Assembly: GCA_002682825.1 (NCBI GenBank)
Contig: NOKP01000009.1
Coordinates: 1,512,193-1,576,192 of the forward strand
Source of the DNA: Neonectria sp. B-13
Taxonomy: Eukaryota > Ascomycota > Sordariomycetes > Hypocreales > Nectriaceae
Direction: 5' to 3'
Length of the DNA stretch: 64,000 bases
Shown here: positions 24,920 through 36,306 of the stretch, piece by piece
Layout: every line of letters begins with the position of its first letter
Position numbering within the stretch: the first letter of the stretch is position 1
The notes under the pieces: model-generated
Seen by the model: the letters and a program-made list of their open reading frames with translations, nothing else
What the model was told of the DNA's origin: nothing
Databases searched by the model: none
Position numbers and translations under genes: made by a program

Positions 24920-26480
24920 ATGTCGGGAACAAAGGATGAAGATGAGGAATGATTCGGGTCACAATGGCGTATAATCCTGCATGCTCTTGGGTTTGATTTT
25001 AAGAGCGCAGACTGTAGAGGGGACCTACATGAAGGACGGTGTTGGTTATACACTGTCGTTTGTCCCATGTTTTTCTCTTTACACATTTGTAGGCACGGGA
25101 AGAGCCCATGGTTTTTATAGGTTGTACAAAACAAACAGTTAAAACAATCCGGTCCCTTGGCCTTAACATGTGAACTTACTTGAGTAGTATCAAATGTGAG
25201 TATAATATGTCGTGAATTTGACGTTTGAGTGTACAGCTACTTACCAACCTGTGGCGTTCCAAGTAGTACCAAATGCTTACCAGGCATGTTAAACACGTCT
25301 TCGAAATATAGGGAAATAGCTAAGAATAGTTCGTGTTCAGGTTAGGGCCGTAGTTCATGTTAGGGATTAGTGATTTATGTTAGGAAGAAGCGATTTATGT
25401 TAGGAATAAGGGTGTATGTTAGGGTACTTATTATATGGACGCTGCCATGCATGCGGGCATGCCATTGTCTCTTTAGTCATCAAGTGTGCAAGTTCGGGTT
25501 CAGCGGCGCAGAGTCTATTTAGCAATGTAAGAACCAGATAACATTCTGAACCAGCCGGTGAGTTTCAGTTTGGGATCTCTCATGCGCCGTTGCGTCCTTC
25601 GTGTGTGGCCCTTCTAGCAGACTGGGACTGGAATTAGGTTACCCTTCTTGTCGCGGGGGTGATAGTGGGTGTTGAGGAAATCAATGACGGCCAGAAGTTC
25701 GCAGCGAAGAGGGGGCTGGCGACGTCACTGGCGACGGAATCGTTGCTCCATCCTCGTCCTGTCTGCGATGAATCCCTGTCTGTGATGACTTCGCTGCACT
25801 GGAGGAAAGGTGGGATAGCAAGAGATGTGTAGAACAATGGGATATAGGCAGAGCCTGTGAGAACGATAGCTAGGTGTGCGTGTGTGTTAAAAGTTGGGTG
25901 GATGAGCATTTTAAAAGTATAGTCCTAAGAAAAAGCAACTATGCCATTAGCCCTGGGCTAATACATTGTATTTATCTATTTTCTGGGGCTGAAGGCCTTG
26001 ACTGGCAGGGTGACCTGCCTAACACCCCTAAATCTACAGAGGACCGAGTGGATAACTGTCATTGTCGGGCAACACAGCTTGATATGCCGCGAGCGTTTCC
26101 TGTTTGGCATGCGCGCCCCCCCCTTACCTCCTTAGTCATCATGTGGCGTTGTGAGTGGCACCCTTGGTCCGCGCTGCCTTACCTTAAATTAAGTCACATG
26201 GCGATAAGACCAACGGGTCTAACTGCAGCCCAAGTTATCTGTCCAGTTTCCGCTTGTCCATCCCAGCATTGAACCGATCCAACTTTTGGGACTTGTTGCT
26301 TATAGAAACGAGGGGATAGGGTTGAATCGCAGTCCCAAGACGCGACGCTCGGAGTATTCGACTCCATCGACCAACGACATCCCTTCCGAGCAGACCCTCG
26401 AAAGTCGGCAACCCTCCTGTCGCGTGCGCCAACCTCCACCGAACGTCCCGGCTGCTCCGCGCAGTTCGACTCGCATCGAC
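24920..26480. other. intergenic region between aconitase and the rhomboid gene
   Basis: This 1.56-kb block contains the aconitase 3' flank, an AT-richer stretch at 25,140-25,450 with a degenerate TTAGG repeat, and the rhomboid leader. An in-frame ATG at 26286 precedes the rhomboid but adds 65 residues unlike the family. No separate gene seen. Confidence 0.6.
25331..25429 (+). repeat. degenerate 20-bp tandem repeat with TTAGG core
   Basis: Five units of about 20 bp each contain GTTAGG or GTTAGGG at the same position; units 3 and 4 share GATTTATGTTAGGAA. The core matches the fungal telomere hexamer TTAGGG, but the spacing of 20 rather than 6 argues against a plain telomere remnant. Confidence 0.75.
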
Positions 26481-27525
26481 ATGCCGAGCGTACAAAGCTT
26501 CAACACTCTCAGAGCCCGCTCTTATGTGTCCCGGCTCCCGCTCTTTACCCGGGCAATAGTGGTGATCATATTTGGGTTCTGGGTGGCGGGATTCCAGTCG
26601 GTAGTGGACTTGCAGGCATGGGGGGCTTTGATCCCTGATCAGATTAGCATCTTCGCAGGTGAGTTTCTGCCCAGAGCTGCTCGATTTGACCCTGGTGTAT
26701 GTGCTGACTTGAAATGCGTGGCAGCATACCGCCTATCGACGTTCCCACTAATCCACTTGAATTTCCTCCATGCACTCCTCAACGTCTTGGCATTGACGCC
26801 GCTCATGGAGAGGTTCGAGGGCGAGTATGGAACTTTGACGACGCTGGCTCTGTTCTTTGGACGTAAGGACGAACCGCTGAACCTTGGCTGTAGATATTGT
26901 GTGGCTGACTTGTCTTAGCATTGACGACGATCCCGGGAGTGCTATACGTGTTGATCGAGAGAGGGGTCTTCCGGGCGAACAACGAGGTTGTTGGTGCGAG
27001 GTGAGAGACTGTGGCCGAGAAGCATACCCTTTGGTTTGGAATGTCGCTGACGGTGTGATGGCAGCTTATGGGTGTTCCTGTTATTGGGCATGGAGGCGAT
27101 CCGAACGCACAAGACGAACCCGCATCTCATCATTGGCACGCATCATATCCCTACCTGGATTATGCCGCTATTCATGATCTTGGTTGTGGCCGCCTTGGTT
27201 CCGAGGACCAGCTTCCTGGGTCATCTGTGCGGCGTGGGTGTCGGATATCTCGGTAAGTCTTCTGTTTGTCAACGGGTCAAGTTGTAAGCTGACCGATGGT
27301 ACCCCTATTGCAGCTGGACTCGGGTATGTGAAGTTCCTTGCCCCTCCAGAGTGGGCGCTTCGCTGGATCGAGTCTCGCCTCAACTTGCTGGCAATCCTGC
27401 CGCACTATGTCAGCGTCGACCAGAAGACGTACGGCCGGTTTGGTGTCCTCCCAACAACCAACCGGTCTGGTCCCGGCGGGAGCGCGACGGAGCTTGTGGG
27501 AACCACGCAGCGCCTGGGACCATGA
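26481..27525 (+). CDS. RBD2: rhomboid-family intramembrane serine protease, Rbd2 type
   Basis: Rbd2 rhomboids are Golgi/endomembrane proteases; in filamentous fungi relatives cleave the sterol-response factor SREBP. Exons are 26481-26658, 26725-26862, 26919-27000, 27065-27252 and 27314-27525, giving 265 residues. The core is a six-helix rhomboid fold. After helix 1 comes the FPLIHLNFLHALLNVLALTP segment, with the His and Asn typical of rhomboid helix 2. The catalytic Ser133 is in G-A-S-L-W-V-F and the catalytic His186 in SFLGHLCGVG. The serine codon is split by intron 3 (AG|C). The hydrophilic C-terminus has about 50 residues. The start MPSVQSFNTLRARSYVSRLPLF fits the family better than the upstream ATG at 26286. 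Family secure; the substrate is an inference from relatives. Confidence 0.9.
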
Positions 27526-28267
27526 GCATGTATATGCATGCGCTCGGGGAATGGCACTGCATTATCTTTTGTATTATAGAGTGGCATTGTACTTGGGAAA
27601 CATTTCTGGGTCACTGGTTGGCATGGCATTTAAAAGAAGGGATGCTGGATGGGAGGATTTGTCGGGCGGTCTTGCTTGACCAACTCTATTACCAGCGTGG
27701 TTGGTTAGGTTGGATGGGATAGGAGCAACTTGGAATGCCGTCATGGGTTACATGGAGGCAGCGATGATGGACCGGAGGCGCTTAATTGACTGAAAGCACT
27801 CAGGGATGCATTCATCAAGCTGGTTGTGGGTGTTGGGCTGTTTCGTATATTTGCTGCAATATGGGTATGGGGTTTAATAGCCTGCTTAATCTACATACAT
27901 AGGTACTAAACGTATTCGTTTGTACATGTCTTCATGGTGACGATGTTTCCGTGATATATTGCCACGGCCTGAGAGAATCTTATTGACGGACGCGTGAGCA
28001 CGTGCGCAGGCGACGGACCTGCCAAACAAGCCACATGTCGCATCGGCCTCCCCCCAGGGCATCGGTGCCCCGGGCTCTGGGCGGGTCGCTCCTTCTGGAC
28101 TGCAGGCTGAGCTGTGTCGTGGTCGGTCGGTACGTACCTCCAAGTGCGCTTCGTGGTGACACTGGGATCCGTATATGTCCACGGAACTTCGTCTTGACGA
28201 CAGCTTAGAGGATTGAGTGTCCCGCGGAGTCGCTCGTCACTCGTCGCGTAAACGGATTTTGTCAACC
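27526..28267. other. intergenic region between rhomboid and GAA1
   Basis: The 742 bp hold the rhomboid 3' flank and the GAA1 promoter and leader. I see no gene or repeat. Confidence 0.6.
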
Positions 28268-30345
28268 ATGTCGCGACTGCTTTGTGAGTATATCCCCCGC
28301 AGCCTCCCGTCCTTCCGCCCTCCGCTGTGCCTGGCCTGTTGCTAACCCTGAGTTCTCCGTCTTCCAGCTTCGGCGATGTCGCTGCGCCGCGACCCGCGCA
28401 TCCTCAAACTACCCCCTTACGTGTCCTTCCTCTGTATCTTGGTCGGCGTCGTCTGGCTCTTCCTACTCCCGCTCAACAACTACTCGCGCCGCACATACAT
28501 CTCCGAGAACGCGCTGCTGCCCGGCCAGGTACACACCTACTTCGGTGGGAGCGAACAGCATGTCCTGCGAGCGTACCGGCACGAGGTGGACGAGGTTGTG
28601 GGCCTAGACAATTACCAGTGCGTTTGTTGTGGGTGCCCGAGGCTGAGAGTACGTGATGCTGATTGCGAATTGGCAGAATCAACGACAAGCTTGAGGAGAT
28701 CCTGACTGGCGTCGGGCTCAAGGTCGGTCGCCAGAATTATACCTACCACTCGGCGGGCGATGAGTACTCTGGCCAGAACCTGTATGCCATTCTTCAGGCT
28801 CCCCGCGGTGATGCCACTGAGGCTATCGTTCTGGTTGCCGCCTGGAAGAACGTCGAGGAGCAGCTGAACCGCAACGGCGTGTCCCTGGCTCTGACCTTGG
28901 TCCGGTATTTCAAGCGTGCGTATTCCAGAGTGCGTGGAGGGCCATGCGGAGCTAACATGTGAATATAGGCTGGTCTCTCTGGTCCAAGGATATCATCCTA
29001 GTTGTTCCACCGGACAGCAAGACGGGCACCCAGGCCTGGGTTGATGCCTACCATGACGCCCACAACCCCGAGCTGGTAGCTCCCCTGCCTCTCAAGTCTG
29101 GAGCTCTCCAGGGTGCCATCGCAATCGACTATCCCCAGGAGCGCCACTTCAAGGCTATCCACGTCATCTACGATGGTCCCAATGGCCAACTGCCCAACCT
29201 GGATCTCATCAACTCTATTGTCAACATCGCCGGCGGCCAGATGGGCATGACCACCTCGATCCAGCAGATGAAGCAACATACCAATAGCTACCCAGACCGT
29301 CTCCAGACAATGCTCCGTGGCATGGTGAAGCAAGGTCTTGGGTATGCCGCCGGCGCCCACAGCAGCTTCATTCCGTACCACGTCGACGCCGTCACACTTC
29401 AGCCCTACGGCGAGGGCTTCCAGGACGAGATGGCCATGGGTCGGCTGGTCGAAGGGTCTTTCCGCAGCCTCAACAACCTCCTGGAGCACCTGCACCAGAG
29501 TTTCTTCTTCTACCTCCTGATGCAGACCGACCGCTTCGTCAGTATCGGTACCTATTTACCAAGTGCTATGCTCCTGGCCGCCAACTTTACCATTATGGCC
29601 ATCTCATTGTGGGTCAAGAGTGGTCAGTCGACCCAAGGATCTGACAAGTCCAAGTCGAAGGGCAAGGGCAGTGGAAAGAAGGGCGCAAGCACCGCGTCGT
29701 TGATAGCGGCGCAGGCTGAGGGCCGCGATTTATTCCTACCCCTGGCCATTGTCGCCGTGTGCCACGCCCTCTCCGTGGTGCCGCTCTATACCTTCAACCG
29801 ACTACCCGCTAGTGCAAGTTCTCCTAACCCCCCTGTTCTCATTCAGAAGACCATGCGAAACGAAGTGGCTTACAATACTCTAGATGCTTGCCCCCGCTTT
29901 CGCCATCTTCTCCGTCATCTCGGCAACCATCCCCGTCATAATCTCGTACCTCATGACCGTCTTCCACAAACCCACTACCCAGCATTTCCAGCTCACGAAG
30001 TCCTTCTCCCTCCTCGTCCTCGGCATGTGCCTCTCCACGCTCGCCACGCTCAACTTCTCCCTCGCCTTCCTCATCGGCGTCCTCGCCTCCCCTCTCAGCT
30101 TCGTCACGCCCGTCAAGAACGCCGGTACCCGCTGGTCCCTTGCCGTTCTGCTCAACGTCGTCGCTCCACCCACCGTTGTCTATACTGCCGCTCAGATTTG
30201 GGGAGTCAGCATTGCGGACCTCCTGCGTGAGGCGAGCTTCGGCTGGAACGTGTGGGGAATGTACACACCCGTGCTGATCTGGTGTCTCTGGTGGCCCGCG
30301 TGGTTGGTGGGTGTCATCAACGTGATTGGGACGCCCTCTGTGTAG
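28268..30345 (+). CDS. GAA1: GPI transamidase component Gaa1
   Basis: Gaa1 is an ER membrane subunit of the complex that attaches GPI anchors to proteins. Exons are 28268-28283, 28368-28617, 28677-28915, 28969-29813 and 29884-30345, giving 603 residues, the normal length. The first exon is only 16 nt. One membrane segment lies near the N-terminus (PYVSFLCILVGVVWLFLLPL), followed by a large lumenal domain with the peptidase-like fold (LYAILQAPRGDATEAIVLV, then WSKDIILVVPPD). Several membrane helices follow from about residue 380 to the end. Intron 4 appears to use a GC donor (AGT|GCAAGT). The downstream frame has a stop directly before its ATG, so exon 5 must begin at 29884 in phase 0, and the adjacent GT is out of phase. 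A weaker GT donor 24 nt later is the alternative. Family call secure. Confidence 0.93.
29814..29883 (+). other. GAA1: probable GC-AG intron in GAA1
   Basis: The donor AGT|GCAAGT keeps phase 0 with the CTAG acceptor before ATGCTTGCC. A phase-compatible GT exists at CCT|GTTCTC but lacks donor consensus and would leave an intron of about 46 nt. Confidence 0.65.
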
Positions 30346-30627
30346 AGGTCGGATTACCGGCGCTTCTCAGAAGGCCAGCTTTTATTGATCATGTGTAACA
30401 ACACGCTATGTGAATGGAACAGAGACTTTAAAAGGTGTTTGTTTGGGATTGGAGGGACGGCCACAATTGGCGTCGCAGGAGACATCAGGTTAATAGCCGC
30501 CCCTGAGCATGGGAGCAATATCTGCCCGAATAGAGGTTTCTATTGTCTATATTGTACATTTGCCTCTCATTTTTGGTCTCATACCAACGTCTCCGCAGCC
30601 GCTCTGCGGGAAGTCCCTGGCGATCAT

Positions 30628-31914
30628 TTACGCTGCCCACACATCCTTGCCGGCCGACTCGATCCAGTTACCAAGCTGGTTAACACTCGAGTCCCAGTCG
30701 AGTAGTCTCTGGCGCATGGCGGCAATCTGCTTCATGTCGAGCACCTTGGGCTGAACCCAGGTGATGTGCGCTACACCGTCCACCTGGTCAATGGTTCCCC
30801 GTAGCAGACCCAGACTCAGGGCCTTCATGATGAGGTGCTCAATTTCCTCGGGGCGGACCTTGGTCTCCTGGGCGATCGTGGTAAAGGACATAGCTCGGTC
30901 GTGGGGAGGTCGGCGGAAGACGGCCTCGGTCAGCGCGGCGAGGTAGATCTTCTGGCGGAGCTGAACGGAGTGATGGTCGAGTAGCTTGTTGGACTCGACA
31001 CGGTCGGCGAGAACGTCAAAGGCGGCGAGGTCTCCGCGGTTGAAGGCGAAGAGGAGGTCTCGCATCCAGGAGTGCTCGCTCTTGGCGAGTACATCGAGGA
31101 TGGGATGTAGTAGGAGTTCGCCGAAGTTGTAGATGCTCGTGGAGACGAGAGCGGCGATACTCAGGTGGTAGGCTCGCTTGTGACGCTCGGCAGGCGAGAG
31201 GGAGGCCAGGTCAATGCAGGCAAGGTAGAGGAGGGCGGTGCGGTAGTAGTTGGAGAAGTCCATCTTGCGCTGGAGGTGGGCTGAAGTCAGATGTATGCCA
31301 ACATGATGGATAAGAGTGGGAGAGGGAATCGGAACGTACCTGGTAGTAGGTGGCATTCGCATCGTAGAAAGCGGCGTGGACAACTGACTCGACGGAGTCA
31401 AAGGAGTCCAGTATCCTCTCCGCATTATCCAAGTCCTTTCGTGCGCCATCCAGGTCTTCCAGATCCAGCTTCACTCGGGCAACAGCGACTGAAGCAAAGA
31501 CGAGGGCGTCTTGGGAGTTCTCGTTGTCAACCTTCTTAGCGACGGCTTGCAGGAAAGCCAAACGCTCTTCATCGTCTGTAGGAAGGGGAAGTTCGGTCAG
31601 CACAATGTTGGGCGTCCGGAGTCGGAGGAGCCCGATGACAACGTACCCTCGCACTCAGTCGCGGCCTTAAGGGCGAGATCAACGAGCTTCAGCTGGTTAA
31701 TTTTGTCTGCGAACTTGAGGATGAAGACCCTGTAGAAGGGCAGCCGTTGAGGGGCGCTGCCGGGGTGGCTGAAGAACTCGACGAGAGCATTGGTGAGCTG
31801 GTGCCACAGCTTGCGCTCCCAGAAGTTCTCGAAATCGAGGATGAGGGGCTGGAGCTCCTCGGGAGCCTCGTCTCGCTGCTCGGCGAGGAAATCGGGGATG
31901 GCGTCGGCGCTCAT
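30628..31914 (-). CDS. RPN9: 26S proteasome lid subunit Rpn9 (PSMD13)
   Basis: Rpn9 is a PCI-domain scaffold of the proteasome lid. Exons are 31914-31647, 31575-31340 and 31269-30628, giving 381 residues, the usual size. The N-terminus has helical repeats (FWERKLWHQLTNALVEFF), with LPFYRVFILKFADKINQLKL. The central segment has NYYRTALLYLACIDLASLS. The PCI winged helix at about 195-345 has AFNRGDLAAFDVL and the LRQKIYLAALTEAVFRRP signature, followed by the terminal helix (RQRLLDWDSSVNQLGNWIES). Junctions keep phase, with donors GTACGT at both introns. The tail converges on GAA1 282 bp away, and the start is divergent from the complex I subunit. Identification is confident. Confidence 0.95.
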
Positions 31915-32486
31915 GATGGGCGCGTGTGGGTGGGTGTTGTATGTGGTGGTGGTGACGGTGGGTGTGATTGTGTGTTTGTGGCAGGGCAGCGGGTAGCTTG
32001 CACCTCACCGAGCTGGGGATGTGGTTCGAAAATGGGGACTTGACGTCAGAGAGATTCGCGGATCGCAAAGAGGGAGCCTAGTTTGCGTGAAATCCGCTTT
32101 GACGGCGGATAAAGCGGTGACGATGGGGAGAGATGAGGTCGTTACGGAGGTGGTTGTTGTACGTAGTACGTAGTAGGTCGTTGGTAGGTTCTAGTTCCAA
32201 GCTCATCAACGCGGCTGGCAGGCAGCCTGGTGTGTCGCAACCTCTAAATGCGCACGGACCATTCCTGTCACCTCCACCAAGTGGAAGCAGAACACAGTGG
32301 ACGGCACAGTGGACAGGCATGCAACAGAAAGCTCCGGATAACTCGTGACCTTACACGTGACTCGAAATTAGCGTCCCCGGAGCCGACCTTCGTTCCCGAG
32401 CATCACCAAACATTGCTGTTGCGACGAACCCAGGCCAATTGAGAGGGACCGCAGCCTTATCCCGCGCACTCTGGTCAATCGCAAGC
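31915..32486. other. divergent promoter between RPN9 and the complex I subunit
   Basis: The 572 bp separate two start codons. The only structures seen are GT-rich runs near 31,921-31,980 (RPN9 leader side) and a short ACGTAGT direct repeat near 32,160. No gene seen. Confidence 0.55.
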
Positions 32487-34128
32487 ATGGCTTCGCCTCT
32501 ATTTGCTGCGCGGTCTGCCCGCAAGGTCGCCAACAATGTCGCCGGCAGGCGACTCCTCTCCGACATTTCCATCACCCGGACCGGCAAGCCCATCATCCGA
32601 ATCGAGGGTGGCCGGTGAGTCCCATACAGCTCTCCGTGGCTTCTGCTATGGTACCTCCATTGCCATCGGCATTGCTAACGAGTCATCGTGTCCTTTTAGC
32701 TCATCTCTCGGAGGTGCGAACGATCGAACCACGAAATCCCGAAAACGACGCTGACGATGTTAACCAGGCCACACTGCAACGGTATTTGGCGCAACCGGCC
32801 AATTGGGACGCTACATCGTGAACCGCCTGGGTGAGCGCCGAACCCGAAGCTGAAGGGATGCCTGTGAAGTGGGAGACTGACAATTGCCGCACAGCTCGCC
32901 AGGGTTGCACCGTTGTCGTTCCCTTCCGCGAGGAGCAGGCCAAGCGCCACCTCAAGGTGACTGGAGATCTCGGCCGCATCGTCTTTATCGTATGTCAAAT
33001 CCCCTTCTCGAATATACAATTTGTCATCCGAGGACCCTGCTGCAACTTTGTCGATACAGGAATACGACCTTCACAACACGGCTTCCATCGAGGCTAGCGT
33101 CAGGCACTCTGACATTGTCTTGAACCTGATTGGTCGAGACTACCCGACCAAGTAGGTCACCCACCGGAGCTGTCCATGACCAGCGAACACAATGAGCAAC
33201 GGGCTAAAGACGCATCAGGAACTTCTCCCTGGAAGACGTGCACGTCGAGAGCACTGAGCGGATCGTTGAGGCCGTCGCCAAGTACGATGTCGACCGATAT
33301 GTCCACGTCTCATCGCACAACGCCGACTCCAAGTCCTCCTCTGAGTTCTTCGCTACCAAGGTCAGTAGCGCCGCAGTTTCGCTTGTGGGAACGGATGATT
33401 CTAACAAAAGATCAGGGACGTGGCGAGGAGGTTGCCCGAAGCATCTTCCCCGAGACAACGCTGGTCCGGCCTGCGCCCGTTTTCGGATTTGAGGATAACC
33501 TTCTGCTGAAGCTGGCTGGTGTCACCAATCTCCTCACCTCCAACAACATGCAGCAGACCTTCTGGCCTGTCCACGTAAGTCGCCTCGCATTGTTTTTCTT
33601 GAAATGTGCCAGTCAAATTAACGAACGGATTCAGTCCATCGATGTCGGTGCCGCCCTGGAGAAGATCACCTACGACGACTCGACTGCCGGACAGACATTT
33701 GAGCTATACGGACCTATGAAGTACAGCATGAGGCAGATTGCGAACATGGTGGACAAGGAGATCTACAACAAGCGACGACATCTCAACGTGCCCAAGACGC
33801 TTCTCAAACCCATTGCCGGAGTACTGAACCAGGTGCTCTGGTGGCACACGATGTCTTCGGACGAGGTTGAGCGAGAGTTCATAGACCAGGTCATTGATCC
33901 CCAGGCCAAGACTTTCAAGGATCTCGATATCGAGCCCGGTGACATTGCCAACTTCACCTACCACTACCTGGTAAGTGACTTGGTTACAAATGATTTTGCA
34001 AAGGGCTCTGCGACTAACAACTGTTGCAGCAAGGATTCCGAAGCCAGAACTACTACGACCTGCCCCCGGCGACGGACAAGGAGAAGCGGGAAGAGAAGAA
34101 GTACATCCACGTCCTGGATGAGTTGTAA
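32487..34128 (+). CDS. nuo40: NADH:ubiquinone oxidoreductase 40-kDa subunit (NDUFA9 type)
   Basis: This accessory subunit of mitochondrial complex I binds NADPH at the peripheral arm. Nine exons (32487-32614, 32700-32713, 32768-32830, 32895-32989, 33060-33151, 33219-33360, 33416-33574, 33635-33970, 34030-34128) give 375 residues, the length I recall for the Neurospora protein. The presequence is Arg-rich (LFAARSARKVANNVAGRRLL). The Rossmann motif G55-A-T-G58-Q-L-G61 lies in VFGATGQLGRYIVNRL. Other conserved parts are DIVLNLIGRDYPTKNFSLED, VRPAPVFGFED and the quinone-side C-terminus. Exon 2 is a 14-nt microexon (residues S-S-L-G). All eight junctions agree in phase. Identification is confident. 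Confidence 0.95.
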
Positions 34129-34539
34129 AGGAGCTTCGCGTCTCGTGTAGGGGCAAGGGGAGCAATCTTGGCAGGGCCATCAGGGAGATGGCTAGGCGGA
34201 CAAGCCGACAGAGTCCGTGTAAATAGGGCCGCATAGATTAGAGAGTCTGCGAGTCCGAACAATTGTACAGGTTTCCTTTGGAAAGAGTGGGTATCTGTAC
34301 TTTTATGGCAGTGTAGTTGGAATGTGAGTGGGTGATTTGAGTTGAATCAACCAAGAGTCACTTACCCTGCGCCCTTTGAAGTGGGGTGAATTGGAAAGGA
34401 GCGGAAGGTGTTGCTGCCCCGCCAAAAATCAACCAAAGCTGCGCCAACCCCACCACGACAATGGCAGCAATATTACGACCCAGCATACAAGTAACCGTCT
34501 CGTTGCGTAGACTCTGTGTATCCATCCGTCCAACTCGCG
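34129..34539. other. short intergenic region before EFM5
   Basis: These 411 bp hold the 3' flank of the complex I gene and the promoter of the next gene on the same strand. No further feature seen. Confidence 0.55.
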
Positions 34540-35924
34540 ATGGCTGACAGCGATGATGAGCCCATGTAGGGAGGCATTTCTCTACTCTCAAAGGAACTAT
34601 CCGTCCGCTGACACACGATGGCCCAGAACTCTCTCCAGTCACGCGCTGGCTGCGCTGGCCGAGTTCCACGCCGAAAAGGACGCCCACCAACAGACGTTTG
34701 AGAAGCTCAGGACCGGCATCGTGGCCGAAGATGGGGCCGGAACCGGAGCCGGAGCTGGATCCGGGGACGAGACCGGGGGTCCTGCGGCGGCGGGAACGGC
34801 GGGCGGCGACGAACCACTGTCCATGTCGGCGTTCGTCGAGGATTGGAACGAGTCGCAGTTTTGGGTACGTAAACGAATGCGACCAACCCGTCAACTCCAA
34901 GATCTTATGCATGGATCATCATCGTCAACTTCGCCTGCTACCGCTCGCAGCGGCTGTCATGTCGCTTCCCCCCCCCCCGCCATTACATATCCATTACGTA
35001 CATGCGTTTCTTGGCCGGACGCCGTCACTCTCGCAGCGGCTTCGGGTTGACCAGCATCAAGTCTTGGCTTACAGCCCATGTGATTATTGTTAACCGTGTC
35101 TTGCCTGATATAGTACCTGGACGAGTCGGCCGCCATCCTTGCCGAACAGCTCCTCCATGGCGCTTCGTCCGCGACTACGATTGGCGTCTTGTCCACACCG
35201 AGTGTCTTTGTCGCTCTGAAGAACATAGTGGTGAGCCTGACTCATTTCTGTGCCACTATCCTCCGATATGAACCCAACGGAGGAAGATGGTCGGTCACGT
35301 ATAGTGCTGACCGGTTGGGCTGCCCCCTGATAGAGAAGGCAGCCAGCCCAGGATCGCCCCAAGCTGGTGTTGTTTGAGCACGACGATCGCTTCAACGTCT
35401 TCCCCGAGTTTGTCTTTTATGACTACCAGCAGCCCTTCAAGCTCCCAGGTATACCCTTCCCTTGCCCGGTTTCTGCCTATCAAGGCGGCCCAGAGGCCAT
35501 AACCCCCCCTTTCTCTTGAGTGTGTTGCCGTAGATTGAGGCATCCTACTTACTGATTCGTGTAGGCGAGCTCAAGGGAACTTTGGACTGCGTCATCATTG
35601 ACCCGCCCTTCTTCAACAACGACTGCCAAACCAAATGTCCGTCACACCTACGTTTCCCCCTCTCCTCTCCTTTGCTGATATAACACTGCTCCAGTTGCCC
35701 TTACCGCTAAATGGCTCCTCAAGTCATCACCAAAACCAGCCCCGGTGCCTCGAGTCATCGTCTGCACCGGCGAGAGAATGTCTTCTATCGTTTTAAAGCT
35801 CTACCGCTCCCTCGACGTCAATACGACCACGTTTGAGCCCGCACACGCAGGCCTGAGCAACCATTACTATTGCTATGCCAACTTCGAAAGTCCAAGATGG
35901 ACATGGCGACCCGAGACGGACTAA
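34540..35924 (+). CDS. EFM5: elongation factor 1-alpha lysine methyltransferase Efm5
   Basis: Efm5 is a cytosolic SAM-dependent methyltransferase of the N6-adenine-like fold that modifies a lysine of eEF1A. Exons are 34540-34565, 34627-34864, 35114-35230, 35343-35448, 35565-35636 and 35695-35924, giving about 262 residues. Visible motifs are LSSHALAALAEFHAEKD near the N-terminus, YLDESAAILAEQLLHG, then FEHDDRFNVFPEFVFYD and the catalytic DPPF at 175-178 in CVIIDPPFFNN. A Gly/Ala-rich insertion occurs at about 40-65. The acceptor of exon 4 is uncertain: GCAG before 35343 or CCCAG before 35352, both in phase and differing by three residues. The tail converges on UBP8. Family call confident, exon 4 start less so. 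Confidence 0.9.
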
Positions 35925-36306
35925 TCCACCAACAGGCTTGAGTGAGGCCTGAGTTGGCTCTTCATTCTATACCCGACGCATCAGTCATCTCCTCTCATAG
36001 TCCCTCCCATCACGGCCCAGGGGATACACGCCCTTCCTGGCCGAGACAGGCATCATCAGCCTTGAACTGTTCCCCACGGAAGTGCTCAATTCCAAACTAT
36101 GCGCCAAGCTATGCAATCCCCGTCTGGGTGTCTGTCTTTCCTCTCCCAGAGTGTTTCGTCTTAAATGCCCGTTGACGCCGGTAGACTGTCTTTCCTCTTC
36201 CTTTGATCCCACTTATTCCTTTCCTCATTTCGCCCCTATCGCATTACCCTCTGGCAAGCCGCCTTTCGCCCCTTCACGACCTCACTCACCCACCGGTGCC
36301 GCACAA
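35925..36306. other. tail-to-tail gap between EFM5 and UBP8
   Basis: These 382 bp hold the 3' flanks of two convergent genes and C/T-rich tracts. No gene seen. Confidence 0.55.

Noticed and set aside
25331..25429. Interstitial telomere or chromosome-fusion scar
   Set aside because: The period is 20 bp, not 6, and flanking genes are ordinary core genes.
26286..26480. Upstream ATG giving a 65-residue N-terminal extension of the rhomboid
   Set aside because: The extension is unlike the family, whose members start directly before the R-A-R-S-Y segment.
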